From Seison nebaliae (taxonomy: Eukaryota; Rotifera; Pararotatoria; Seisonacea; Seisonidae): 52,366 nt of DNA. This document shows, in pieces, positions 20,695 to 33,157 of the stretch (position 1 is its first letter; every line of letters starts with the position of its first letter). The notes beneath the pieces are model-generated. The model saw only the letters and a program-made list of their open reading frames with translations. It did not search any database and was not told the origin of the DNA. The stretch covers positions 1 through 52,366 of the forward strand of contig JALJEE010000706.1 in the NCBI GenBank assembly GCA_023231475.1, read 5' to 3'. The translations under genes were made by a program, and so were the position numbers.

Positions 20695-23027
20695 TCAATT
20701 TTTCAATTTTCTTTTAATTTCGATTGCGATTGACTTTCCCAAATCATTTGCATCGTCAAATAAACCTTTCGTCCATTTGTAGTGTGAGGTGTAAGCAATA
20801 CGTTCGTCATCGTTCAAAATATCTTCCAAAGAATAGAATTTGAAAGTTTTTCGTTTCTCATCTTTTTCAGAAGTGGTTTCTTCTGAATTACTTTCCGAAT
20901 TGATATCGAAATCGCTCTCATTGACATTCCGATTCCAAATCTTACTAATTGTTCTATTGAATTCTTGAATTGCTTCCGCATGTTCTTTCGATTTAACATT
21001 CGTCTCATCAAGTGTTACGCGACCATTATGATAATTACCATCGTCACTCGATATATTCCGTCGTCTGGTACGAATAAGACATTTCTCATTCGATCCAGAA
21101 GAACTTTCAATTTGAGAACGATCTCTATTCATCGATTGAACAGTTTCCTCATCAATATCATCATCTTCAAATAGATCAGCATAACTTTCATTCATCACAT
21201 CATCATTCTCACCATCACTTTCACTTACTATCGACTCGTTCGGCAATTCTCCCACACCGTCACTATTAAAAATTTCTGTGAGATATTCATTTCCATATGA
21301 TGGAGATGAATGATCGGAAGACGTTCCAGATCGAACGGGAGAAGTTGTTTTCTTTCGTTTCTTTACCATCATAATGGTATCACTCGTATAAAAGGAAGAA
21401 GAAGGAATGAGTATATTATTATATTCGATCATTCCATTCTTTTCCTCTGTTGACATCGAATAAATTTCATTTTCATTTGATCGAAGAATTCTCGTTTGTT
21501 CCAAATGAATCATTCTCTCACCATCATCCAAATAATAAGTGACACACAATTTCATTTTAAGATCTATCGTCGCAATCATATGAGATATACCTTCAAATGA
21601 ATCATATACCGCCAATTGTTTCTTCATTGGAACAATCGACGTACTCATCGATATAGGAGTACTACAGCCAGCATTCAACTCTTTCAAAATCGCCCTCTCA
21701 CAAATACAACGCAATAACGACGGAGCATCCGACATACTTTTTATCAGATTTCCTATTTCTTCATTCGTCACATTCCCTCGACTACATTGAATTGCTAACG
21801 ATCCTTGTCCCGCTGCATATTCCAATAACACTTTCAATCGACCATCGAAAATAGCCGGATTATATTCACCAAATCGTACCTTTAGAGAAAAGAAAAAAAA
21901 TCATAAAAAATTAACAAGAAAATTATAAGTTTAAAAGAATTTTCACAACGACTTTCTACACAAACAATTAATTAAATTTTATAAAAATTGTTCGTGAAAG
22001 AAGAAATTTTATGAAAATTGTTCGGAAAAAAGAAATTTTTTTATGAAAATTCTTCATGAAAGAAGAAATTTTGGAGGATATGAGAAAATAAAAGAAAACC
22101 ATAAAATTATCATAATCTATTTCCAATCGATCTAAAGCAGCACCTGCCATCAACGTTGCAGAATAATGATATTTGTCTTTGTTGCGTAACTTGAACAATC
22201 TGGTTTGAATGTTTCCCCGAATATCTTTGAAATTGAATTTGCCTTTACCAAACGCATAATTAATTTGAGCAATACGTCGTGGAGATGACGTTCCTAATGT
22301 CAAATTATCTGGCAATTTATCGAGATTGTGCACATGAACTTTCGGGGCAAATAAGAGAACATCGTGAACTGTTTCTCTCTCGCTCACTGAACAAATGACC
22401 AATTGTTCATTCATGTAACAACTGGGCAGATCTTTGAGTGAATGAACGACAACGTCATGTCTTCCGTCAATTAATCTCTCTTCTAATTCTTTCGTGAATA
22501 TTCCTGTTTGTCCGAATGATTTCAACGGATCTTTCACGTTCTTATCACCGATTGTCGACATTCCATCAATTTGGCATTTTATCGGAAACAGATCCGTTAC
22601 CGCATCTGCAACACTTCCATCAATTGACAAATTGAAAAAAAATAGAAATTATTTTAGTTTTTCTGTTAGAAAATTTTTTCTAATAATAGTTAATAAAAAT
22701 TAATTTGATATGTCCTACAAGAGAAAGTTGGAAGGTTTTGGGAGAAACTCTTTCCTTCTTGTCAAGAGGAAAAGAAATGAAATTTTATATTAACAATTTC
22801 GATTGTATTAATGCCAAAGTTGAATTGCGACTGCCAATTCGAAGAATCGATAATTCGTCTTCCTCTTCTTCGTCTGATGATTCGTTCAACGAATCCAAAA
22901 CTTCCATCTCATAATCACTATCGTCACTACTCTCCTCTAATTTCAAATCTTTATCATCATCAATCTCGTCGGGAGATGATTGATCGGGCGAATTTGGTGA
23001 CGATGAACTCTTTTCACCACATTCCAT
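20695..23027 (-). CDS. HMBS: Porphobilinogen deaminase (hydroxymethylbilane synthase), three exons, enlarged
   Basis: Joins four porphobilinogens into hydroxymethylbilane, the third step of haem synthesis. Exons 22795-23027, 22100-22613 and 20695-21879 join in phase to 643 residues. Signatures: LRIGSRNSTLALIQS, then GMSTIGDK, HDVVVHSLKDLPS with the catalytic Asp, GTSSPRRIAQI, DIRGNIQTRL, AAGQGSLAIQC and NAGCSTPISM, which carries the Cys that attaches the dipyrromethane cofactor. All expected active-site landmarks are intact. Usual length is about 310-360, so about 280 residues are extra. One extra piece is a roughly 60-residue Ser/Asp/Glu-rich N-terminus. Another is a roughly 200-residue acidic, serine-rich insert in domain 3 before a terminal helix (DANDLGKSIAIEI) that resembles the family end. 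It is probably active; the role of the additions is unknown. Confidence 0.88.
21984..22074. repeat. Tandem repeat, three units of about 30 bp, in HMBS intron 2
   Basis: Three imperfect copies of a unit containing gaaagaagaaatttt and atgaaaat follow one another inside the intron between HMBS exons 2 and 3. This makes the intron much longer than most here (about 220 bp against 50). It looks like recent local tandem duplication. Confidence 0.7.
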
Positions 23028-26000
23028 ATTTCTTTATGTTATGAAAAATTATGTTGCTTGATAATAATCGCTTGAAATTAATAAAAACGAGAAACACAAA
23101 ATCTGAGCTAAATAGTCGAAGAGATAAAAATCGAGCAGAATACAATCTTACAATTATTAGTTCATTCTTATAAAGAATTGAACTAGTGAAAAGCTGAAGT
23201 AGAAACGAAAGGCAATTTTGAGAAAGAATTCTTCGTTTTTTTATGATTGAGATTTTCAAATTTTTTATCAAGTTCTAACGTTTCCGCTAAAAAAAGTAAA
23301 AGTCAACTAAAATTAATTAAGAAGTTGAAAAACGATAAAAATTTGATAGAAATGTTAGAAAATTGTTAGAAAGACAATTCGCAGAAAATTCTCGTCTCTC
23401 GTTTTTGAATAGGAAAAAAGAATGATAATTGGAAGAAATTTAAATTTCTATGAACATCTGATCCATATTTTGTGATGTTGATCATATTAACACAACATAC
23501 TTCATTACATTCCATAACAGTCAAATGTATAGACAAGAATAGTTCGATTGAATTGAAACGATCAATCCCAAAATTTTCTTTGTTAGAAAATTGGATAAAA
23601 TCGAATCTTCTCTCAAAACTTAGTCCATCACTGCAAAGCAATATTGAATATTATGAAGTATGTAATGAATAATATGAAAATTTGATTGATGGAAAGATGG
23701 TGTAATGTAGTAGGAAGACAAATAGAATTGTAGTAAATAATAAAAAAGAGATTGAATGATAAAAACAATAATATTTGGAATAAAGAAAGTTATTGAGAAT
23801 TATCAAGTTATTTTATAAAATTTATAAAATAAACATGTTTAAAGTTTCAACTTGAAACAACGAGATTTCATAGGAATTCAGAAAAAGATAAGAAACTGTC
23901 GGGAAGTGAGTGAAGTTACAGAAGGAAAAAAGTTAGAATTTCTTCATTCCGATTTTCAATGATGATGAGCTTGAAAAAGTGGAAAGAAAGAAGTATTTTG
24001 TGGATAAATATCATTCTTTAGAGATAGCAGACAAATGAAGAAGAGAAACAGAAAGAAAAATGTTGAAATGAATGAGATGTTTGGCAATTGGTTGTCGTTG
24101 AATCATTTTATGCTGCTTCAGTTTACTTATGTGTCTGTTTTCGAATGCGTTCCCTCTCGTACATACGTTTTGGACGCAAACGGTTCTGTTTAGCCGAGGG
24201 AGGGGAGAGGAAGAAGAAGATGTTGGAGCGTTCACAGTAATCTGAGAGATAAGGTAATCGATTGAAGAGAAGATGTTTGAAGAAGTGAAGTGAGCGCATT
24301 GAATGGAAGAAAGTAAAAATACTGAAAAGTTGGAAAAAAAGAGATATTGTATTGATCTGGAAAATATCTGAAATTTATATAGACTCAAATTCAACATAAT
24401 AATAAGAAGAATCATAAGAATTACAAAAGAATATTTGGTTGAGAAGAAAATAATTAATGTTTCAATATCTCCATAACTCATTAGGATGCCGTTCTGTATG
24501 TGCATTCCATGTTCGTTCGGGAACATAATAGTAATCTCCATATTTCTTTTTCATTGAACTTCTGTGTATATAATAAATAAGTCTATCCAGACATCAGTAT
24601 ATGTGGAGATTGAGGCAATCGATGTGTGGAATGGTTGAGTGTAAGTAGATAAATCGGAGCATATGGTTAGGCGTATTTGATTATTTCTTTTCGGATGATA
24701 CAGATAATTTAAAATAATTTATTTGATCCAACTCATCTATGAAAATATGGAAGCGAATTGCTTCTCTATACCCCTACTGGAACGTTCTCAAACAATATAG
24801 ATAATAATGGTGAAATGAACGGTCTGTGTATGTGTATATTGAGCGCATTTCGTTGAGTTTTCTATCTTCCTTCCAACCGGTCCATTCACCACCAGATGTG
24901 TTTTTGGAGAGGGCACGAAATTGAGGAGGCATTCATGTGTAAAATAAGAAGCAGAACGTTCGGAACGATCCATTCTACATTCCTTAATTAACTTTAATGT
25001 GAATCGATATAAGTGAACGCTCTAGAAGAAGATTTATCAGTTGCACATACCAAGCAGAGAAAGGAGAGAATGCATAATTGATGCACAATTATTTAGAAGG
25101 AAAATAAATATCTTATTATTCCTTTGGAGAAGAAAGTTCGGCGAATCCTTATTTTTCTTCAACTCCGTAACAACAATAACCAGAAGAATAGAAGAAAATG
25201 TAGGAGAATAGGAGGCATAATTATCATTATATAAAAAAGTAAGAAATGGAAAGTTGATGGAATTGCAGTGCCAATATAAATGTGTATATAATTCAATTAA
25301 ATCTTTAATAGTCAATAAGGAGATATAAAGAAAGTTTATGAAGCGAAAGATGCGTCTAAATAAGGAAGAGAACAGATGCGATTTTTTATGCGTTTCTTCG
25401 CTGCTTGATTAGTGAAAAATCGATTGAACAATACGAAAATCGCTTTTCTTTTTTCGTCTTGTAAGACTATCGATTTTCTTCTCATCAGTTTTGGATAAAC
25501 GATTCGTTCTAATGATGAAAGACTGATCACTAATAAATTATTAGTGTTAATCTGTGAAAAAGGAACAGAAGTTGAATTTCCTAAAATTTTTTTATTCTTT
25601 CCTTTCTATCCGGTGAAAATCATATGAGATGATCGAATTGTTTATGTTTCAAAATTACCGGTTAGTCAAACAGACAACTACTATAAAATTAGTAGGAGGT
25701 CGACACTCCCTTGTTAATGATAGGATTTGTGTCGCTTAAATTCCATTAAGCATTTTTCAATATTTATGAATGAAGAAATGAGTATTATCATTCGCACGAG
25801 AAGGGGATAGGTGTAGTGGAATCAAAAGAAATTTTTGCTTTTAGCTCATTCTTTCCTCACATTACATAAGAGATTTTGATCGATAATTATAAATAATGGG
25901 ACGATTGGTGAGGGGAAAGATTCAAGCGGAACGATTGTAAAACGGCAGCTGTTGCTGTTGGATGGAAGTAAATATTTTGTTGGAAAAGAAATGGAGGGAA

Positions 26001-29000
26001 GAATTTGGCAGATAAGATGAGAGACTATAAATTTTCTAATCGATAATACGAATTGAGATTGAGTAAATGCGCCTTTTTTCTTTTCATCGCCAATAAATGG
26101 ATGAGATAAATCAAGTAAGGCAAAAAAAAAAAGAATCGTAAAGTAAAAGAACGAAATAAACGTATAGAATAATAACAATAGAAGAGCGAAGAAGAGAAAG
26201 AAAATGATAAAAAAAGTACGCGCGATAGGATGCGAGCGAGGTATATCTGCAAGTGAATGAATATGCATTGTCTCATCCCTCACTCATTCCATTGAACGAA
26301 TATAATTCGGTGTCATTTCTCTCTTCTTCCCTTCCCGCCATGTATGATTGTGTAGCTAACTCTGTCTCCGGCCCGATGGCATATATAACTGGCTTTATAT
26401 TTCGCTCTTCTTATTTGTTGATCTACATAACCGATCGTCAACTACATAAAAGGATGATGTATATTAGAATAGAATGGTAATTGTTGGCAAATCAATAAAT
26501 AGATAGAAAGATCATGAGGAACATATAAAAATTAAATGAAAGATCCATTTTTTGTTATGCAGCGAACGGAGTTCCGTCGTCGATATATGTATATGATCAC
26601 ATTAAACAATGTCCGAAGGAAGAGAGGAGAACGAGGCATAAGAAGACAGGAGAGAAGTATACAAAATAATTTACATTCCACTCAATCTTGAATGGGGGCT
26701 GATTAAAACTAAAAGAAAGCCATATGGGTAAAATTGAATAGCGGATGAACATTTAATGTTATAAGATGGTATAAAGACTAGAAAAGAGGCAATCTTCCCA
26801 GGAACGGCTAAGAAAGAAAGATAACTGAATTACAATTATTTACGGATCGACAAACTAGCAAATTGATTGAACAACCAAATAATCGTATTGGAGAGAGAGA
26901 GAGAGAGTAGAGCGGAAAATGTGAAAGATAAAAGATTATGAAACATCATCTCATTCTCAATTAGCTGCTCGATTTTCCTCCGTCCATCATCATCATTGGA
27001 ACAAAAACAACTCCATTTCTTTTAATTAGAAATGGACACATCTTATTCCAAATGATAATTATTTTGAATACTAATTCGAAAGTTGATGTCCTGAATATCC
27101 GCATGTTATAATTTCGGTGAATTATTCGATTCCAATTATCTGAAATCGGAAACTAATTGAGAAGGAAGAACTGTAATTTTTTGGGATACGTTTTGTAAAC
27201 AATTTTCTTCTTCCTGGTAATTTCCCGGATTGTTCGTTTGGCTGGTTGGTTCGATGAAGAGAAACGATCCAGTTCTCTATAGTTCGAATGAGATTAATTG
27301 AATGAGATTAATTGAATGAGAAATCAATTGAGAAATCAAAATTCCATGTGTGATTTGTTAAACTTTTGATGAGTTCGAGGAGATGTCATCTGAAATTGAG
27401 GAACTTCTACGTGTACCGAATGGAAGAGAATGCAAATTTGAAGGAATTCTCCTCAACGCTGATTATATTATTATTAGAGATGATAGTAGAAGATTCCTTC
27501 GATTGCAGACAATTTATGATAATTCGTCGAGAACAATTTGCCAAACATCATTTTTCGTATTCTCCGTCCCACTGAATATGAAAAGACAAATTATTTCGAC
27601 TACTAGTAGTAGTAGTAGCAAAGGGGGATGTCCTTATCGAACAGTTCCTATGTTTTATTTTCTCGATTAGATTGTCATATAATTCGTACCCGTCAGAACA
27701 AGATAGCTGGGAAACGAACAAAATATAAATGACAATATCTCTCTATAATTCGTTCGTTGTAATAATATGAATAAATTTCCTTTCCTGATATTCCAATTTC
27801 TTCCCCTCATCATTTCCACCAAAACAAACTGCGTTCCGACGATGATAATCATTCCTTCTCCCCCTCACAAGCTCTCTCCTGATTGAGTTATGACAGATGC
27901 ATTTGATTCGAAGGATAAAGTTTACTACTTGAACCTACTACGACTATTACTATTACTACTAATATTACTACAAATAATACAACTAACGAACAATTAAGAA
28001 CAAATTGCCCACATGGACACCAATGGAAGAGAATTGGACTAAATGCTTCTGAAATCAATTACATTTTCGGACTTCAACCATACATAAAAATTGATTAGTA
28101 TTAAAATAGGGCGGAATTTGAGAATTAATTCAAAAATAAAAATTCCAAAACATGTTGAACTGTTTTACTTAAATTTAACACGTCTTTATGCGGTACATCT
28201 CATCAATTATCCGTTTCCGAAATGTCCGGTTTCCCATATCTGAATTGTCCCCTTTTCTATTTTTGAAAGATAGATTTCCTCTTACGCATAGATAGGAAAT
28301 GATCGAATGAAACATTTTTGGCTTCATTGAACAACATGATAATTACTACGAATTTCCATAATAATAATTTCTGATGAATTTTATTCATCGTCTCTATTAA
28401 TCTGTCTTGATATCATCAAGCACATAATAAGCATTTGTATCTAGTGCACATAATCCGCATTTATTAATTTTCATTCTAAAACAGAATGAACAAAATTACC
28501 ACATCTTCATCTGATCGATACTGTGTTGTAGACGTGATAAATGTTTGGACAGATGATCATCGAAGGATATATATACATAAACTGGACTTTATTTGTGTAA
28601 ATTGTGAAAGTGTTTTGGTGAGTCGGAGAGGAGACTACGTCCAAATGATGTAATATGAAGTAGAAAGTGGAATGAATAGGATGCGAATGAATGATCATTG
28701 ACATCATTATACTAAAGAAATGACAACGGAATTGAGCGACACTTGAAGATGATAATGAACGTACAAGGGAAATTAACAGAAGGAAATAATGATTAATAAT
28801 AAATTATTATCACTTTCTTTACAGTTGTGTGCCGAAAGAAGATTATTCTCTCACTTTCACAAACTCACTCCACTTTCGCCCAAACCGGATTATCTAGCAG
28901 ACGATCGGTTCGGATAGGAGTAAACTAATGTGCTCACAATCTGCCATCATAATTCTTTCACACTTATCTTGGAGTAGACGACACATCAGAAGAAGAATAT

Positions 29001-29690
29001 GGTTCTTGATTATTCGTAATTTCAGTCGTTTTTCTTCCCGATAACATCGACGAATAACTCATCATAGAAAGAAGTTTTCTTTCTAAATATTCCTCCAATA
29101 CAATCAAGAACTAAATTCTCATAATAAAAACGAAAATACTTCATTGAAAATGTTAAAAAAAGAAGAGGAATTATTTTCCTAGAAATGAATTAGGAAGAGA
29201 ATGAATTATAAAGATGAAATTGAGAAAAAGAAAATTGTATATCTATTAACTTCTTCTGGTCGATATTTATAGGATTGTGATGATGATACAGATGCAATTT
29301 AAATTAGATTATGAGAGCAATAAATATAAACTGAGAATAAGAAATGAAGCGCATCAAATAACAATATGATGTTTGTTGTTACAATGATATTGGCAGTTCG
29401 GTTTACACATTTCTTGTGGGATTGACAAGGATCTGTGAAGAAATTGGTCATTATCATATTTCAAATAGATTTCGGAAGGTTTTTCCCCCCATTATCTCTC
29501 AAGTTATCATCGCTGAGAATAGCGACTGATGAATGACAAAAATTGTTGGAAATGCTTCCATTGATGAAGTTAGTTGAACGCACATCTGATCGTTTTCATC
29601 AAATTCTCATCGATAGAATGTACAGACAGAATGAGGCTCTCTTTCTGTTCCATCATCTTCTTATCCATCCAATTCTCTTTCGGGTGACGC
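23028..29690. other. Gene-poor region with simple repeats
   Basis: About 6.7 kb upstream of HMBS with no convincing coding sequence. ORFs are short and resemble nothing known. Simple repeats include a (GA)n run near 26,890, a TAG/ACT-type repeat near 27,600, and a duplicated 15-bp unit (gagattaattgaat) near 27,295. On the minus strand some short Arg/Lys-rich frames, for example RLRPKRMYERERIRKQ near 24,130-24,210, might be isolated exons of a gene with long introns. I cannot connect them. Confidence 0.5.
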
Positions 29691-30883
29691 AAAAAATACC
29701 ACCCTACTTGTTTTTTCATAGGAAATCTCCATCAGAGGAATTTAGGTACATAATACGTATAAAATTTTTCGTAGAACAAAGATAGATCAAGGATAATCAA
29801 TCAAAGATAGAACAAGCGGCAGGATTTAAAAAATGTTTTGATTCTATTAATTTAAAATGAAGACTGAGCTATATATATGTAATCAATTTAAATCTTCTAA
29901 AGCACTAACTGTGCTCTAATTTTCGATCCGCAGTTTTCATCTTAAATAAAAATGTGACATAAAAACCCCATGAACAACATTGATAACCTAACTACAATAA
30001 ATCAGTTATTCAATTCATCAAATCAAGCAATAATCAAATGAATAATCTTCGTTTCGTGAAAAATTCGCATGGGAACCTAACGGCAGTTTTGAATGACGAA
30101 TTTATTTGCTGCAAAAGAAAAGAATATAAATCCGGATTTAGCATATGGTATTGCAAGAACAATAAGAAGATACCAAAATGCAGTTCCACGTTGTTCCTGG
30201 ACGACGACTTGAAAATTGAAAAAATTGGAAAAGAGCACAACCACACCGGGGACAAATTAGAGGTGGACAATTAGAATTGAAAAAGAAAATCGCGAAACCT
30301 CAACGCGGATTGCAGAATCGGCTTGCTCAATTGTAGCAACAACATTATCAACAGCTCCGCAATCCCTTCAAGATCGTTTCGGTCGAATTTCCTCAGTAAA
30401 GAGGAATATTCGATAGATTCAATCGAAACAGGAGATGGAAAAAGAAGGAAGTATTCATCGAAAGAAAATTTAATCTGGAAACCACGAAATTCAACCGAAC
30501 TCTGCGAGGAGAATCGCGAAGACTGCGCAATGGGCAATTAAAGAAAGATGAAAAAATTAACAGAAAAGTACATAATTATAATTCCGATCGGATTTTATCA
30601 TATTTGCACAGTCTAACTTAACATTAATTGAACATAATCTTTCATTTTCATGCTTGTTTTCATTTTTTTCTTTGTTTTCTCCTGTTATTGTCATATGTAT
30701 AAATTATTGTATAAATATGTATTATTGTAAAATACTTTTTTATCTCATTAAAAATCTTTATCCTAATCGATAGAACATGTGTAAGTGGAAAAAAAAATAT
30801 CTTATCTACATAAAAGAAGAAAAAAAGAAAAAAAAATGCCATTTTTTCTTTTTTGGGAAAAAACAACCAGGGTGGTATTTTTT
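29691..30883 (+). mobile_element. MULE-like DNA transposon remnant with terminal inverted repeats and FLYWCH ORF
   Basis: The sequence at 29691-29717 is repeated in inverted orientation at 30857-30883 with 25 of 27 bases identical; both contain ataccaccct followed by ttgttttttc. The 1,193-bp interval between outer edges contains a FLYWCH-type zinc-finger ORF. FLYWCH domains are common in Mutator-like (MULE) elements, and the pairing of FLYWCH with terminal inverted repeats supports that assignment. The DDE transposase core is absent, so the copy is non-autonomous. No clear 8-10 bp target-site duplication is visible at the edges I chose. Confidence 0.72.
30038..30541 (+). pseudogene. FLYWCH zinc-finger protein of the MULE-like element, frame-broken
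   Basis: The first part, ATG at 30038 to the stop at 30274, encodes 78 residues forming one FLYWCH finger. Landmarks are a Phe-Val start (RFVKNSHGN), FSIWYC giving the Trp-Tyr-Cys core, KCSS for the second Cys, and HNHTG for the His-x-His pair. Downstream, a different frame continues with ENRETSTRIAESACSIVATT, the helical segment that usually follows FLYWCH in these elements. At least one indel has therefore split the gene. In the original frame a further 72 codons are open at 30323-30541 but read as shadow sequence. Confidence 0.65.
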
Positions 30884-33157
30884 TCCTATAACTTCTTTAT
30901 CCCAACGGAAATTTTAAGTAAAATAAATAACCTCTCTTTCAATTTCCAATCCGACTTTTTCGCCCAGTTCATCTTCTCCAAATTGCCTTAATTGAACAAA
31001 ATATACAAACAACATAATCAGCTAAGTATCGACTTACTTCACTTGTCGGAAATCGGAGTAATGATAATTTGTTGAAGTGCTTTCATTTCTTTCGTCTATT
31101 TATTTATTCATTTTGACGATCATCATTTCCCATCTGTTAAACTGATTGTTGATGATTCATTGTCTCCTTCTTTAGAATTATATCGACATATTCTCTCATA
31201 AGTAGCAGTCGTTTCTTATATTTTTAGATTTATACACAAACCAACAACAACAACAACAACGACAACAACGACAATGAAGGAGATACATATGAAACTTTCT
31301 CTTCTTCGTTTTTTGTTTAATGAAAACTTTTCATTATTATTCTATCCTTCTATACTAACGTTTCATTAGAGAGAAATATAAAATTTTTAGTGACAAACAA
31401 AAAAAAAAAACTATTTCTTGAAATTTCCATTTAAATGAAAAAGAATCTTTCTGATACATATTACATTGGCAACTTTTACTACTATTACTACTACTACTAC
31501 TACTCGAACTAGAAGACTAGTAGTTGAATGCATTATCGGAGAGGATGATGATGATGAGATGGGTGACATAGAAAGAAAGAATCGTCATATCAAATAAGTT
31601 CTGAACAGTTGCATAGGCAGTCGTTTGGCACTTGAAAATTCATTTAGCTAAATTATACTCATCCATCATTTATCAATTCTCTGTTCGTCATTAAAACTCG
31701 ACAAAGGATGAAGATGTAGGAATGAGTGAATATTTCCAAATTATTCATTCTATTCTAATAATCATTAATAATTTCTGAACGAAAATTCCACATTTTCTTC
31801 TTTCATGTCATCTGGTTCTCAACGACACCACTTCTCATCACTCCACAATATCATCAGTGTCACCAATCAATTCCTTCAGGGAAACAATAAGAAATGAGAA
31901 AAAATTTATTGAATTCATTCTTATCGAACGCACATTTCACATATCCGATTACTTATCATTATTCTTCTGATTCATGGTCAAATGACGATCGTTTAATTAA
32001 TCGAATTTAAAATGGCAATTTCTGTCAATTCTCTTCTTACTGTTTATAAATTTCATATTCTCTCCCCCCTCCACACTGACGCGAGTGCTCGTAGAGAAAT
32101 CTCATCTGCTTATCATTATCGTTAAGATAAACATGTTGGAACGACTGTCATTATCATCAATCATTGCCAATCGAAAACAAACAAATAAACAAAAATTCAA
32201 ATCTTATTTAAACAAATCTAATTCACAGACCGATTGTCAGATCGATTTCACTTAATGAACACATTTATTTATCCAATTTATTTTCTTCACTCAATCGCGT
32301 AACGAATTATCAAAACCACCATCTCGACTCATTCTCCTTCCACACTTCTTAGATATGGTTTGTTTGTTAATTGTTTATGATGCGCCATTTTCTTACATAA
32401 CTCTTACAAGTAAATCGATTACTTTCATTTAGTTCAATATCTCCTTCCTTTTACATCATTTACTCTCGTTGAAAATGGAGATAAACGATTTTAATGGAAC
32501 TAATCACTCTTCACTTCCATTTCCCGAGGGATTCTTATTTCTTTCGGGAATTCAATATTAATCAAACATATTTTCATCAATCAAACAACTTCCCATTTCA
32601 TGACAAGAGACAGACTATTCAACACTTTCTCTATAACGAGCTAAATTGTGTTTGGTGAATCTAGGGATCTCTTAGTCTTGGTCTGTTAAATTGGAATGAG
32701 AAAATTCCACGAAACAAATATCCATTCTCCTATGAAACTTTCTGATAATTATAAAAATTATTTTCTGAATCTTCTTCCAAAGCATTCTCATTAATACCGG
32801 TGAATGCGATTGATGGAATAATTTTAAAAGTTTACTCCACAAAATGAATTTGATTCGTCCGTCATCGAAAGTTCATAGATTGATCATCCAATTCTAAAGA
32901 CACTCGATTAGAAAGCGGTCGATGCAGTTTGTTAAAAGTTTAGCTGATTTGTTAAAATTTTTACTCTAAAAAAATTTGAAATCACATTTTCTCATCTAAA
33001 TTGACAAACAACTTCGTAATCACTTCAAGACAGTGTGTTTAATAGTTGTTTAATAAGAAGTATAAGTATTTAATTAGAGAAGTTTAATTTCATTAAATAA
33101 TTCTTAAATTTGATCGTTCGATAAATATTGATTTAAATATCTTGTTCTGATAGGAGA
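30884..33157. other. Gene-poor region upstream of HSDL2
   Basis: No ORF with recognisable protein. Contains microsatellites: a CAA/CGA-type run near 31,240-31,275 and a (CTA)n run near 31,480-31,503. The last few hundred bases before the ATG at 33158 must hold the HSDL2 promoter; a pyrimidine-poor AG (ctgatag) 7 bp upstream of the ATG could be a splice acceptor, so a 5' non-coding exon is possible. Confidence 0.5.

Noticed and set aside
24011-24541. 176-codon minus-strand ORF with hydrophobic stretch
   Set aside because: No ATG-anchored domain or conserved motif; lies in the gene-poor region and has Ser-repeat content.
25846-26283. Phe-rich 145-codon minus-strand ORF and its shadow frame
   Set aside because: Composition reflects T-rich low-complexity DNA; two overlapping frames are equally open and neither has a domain.
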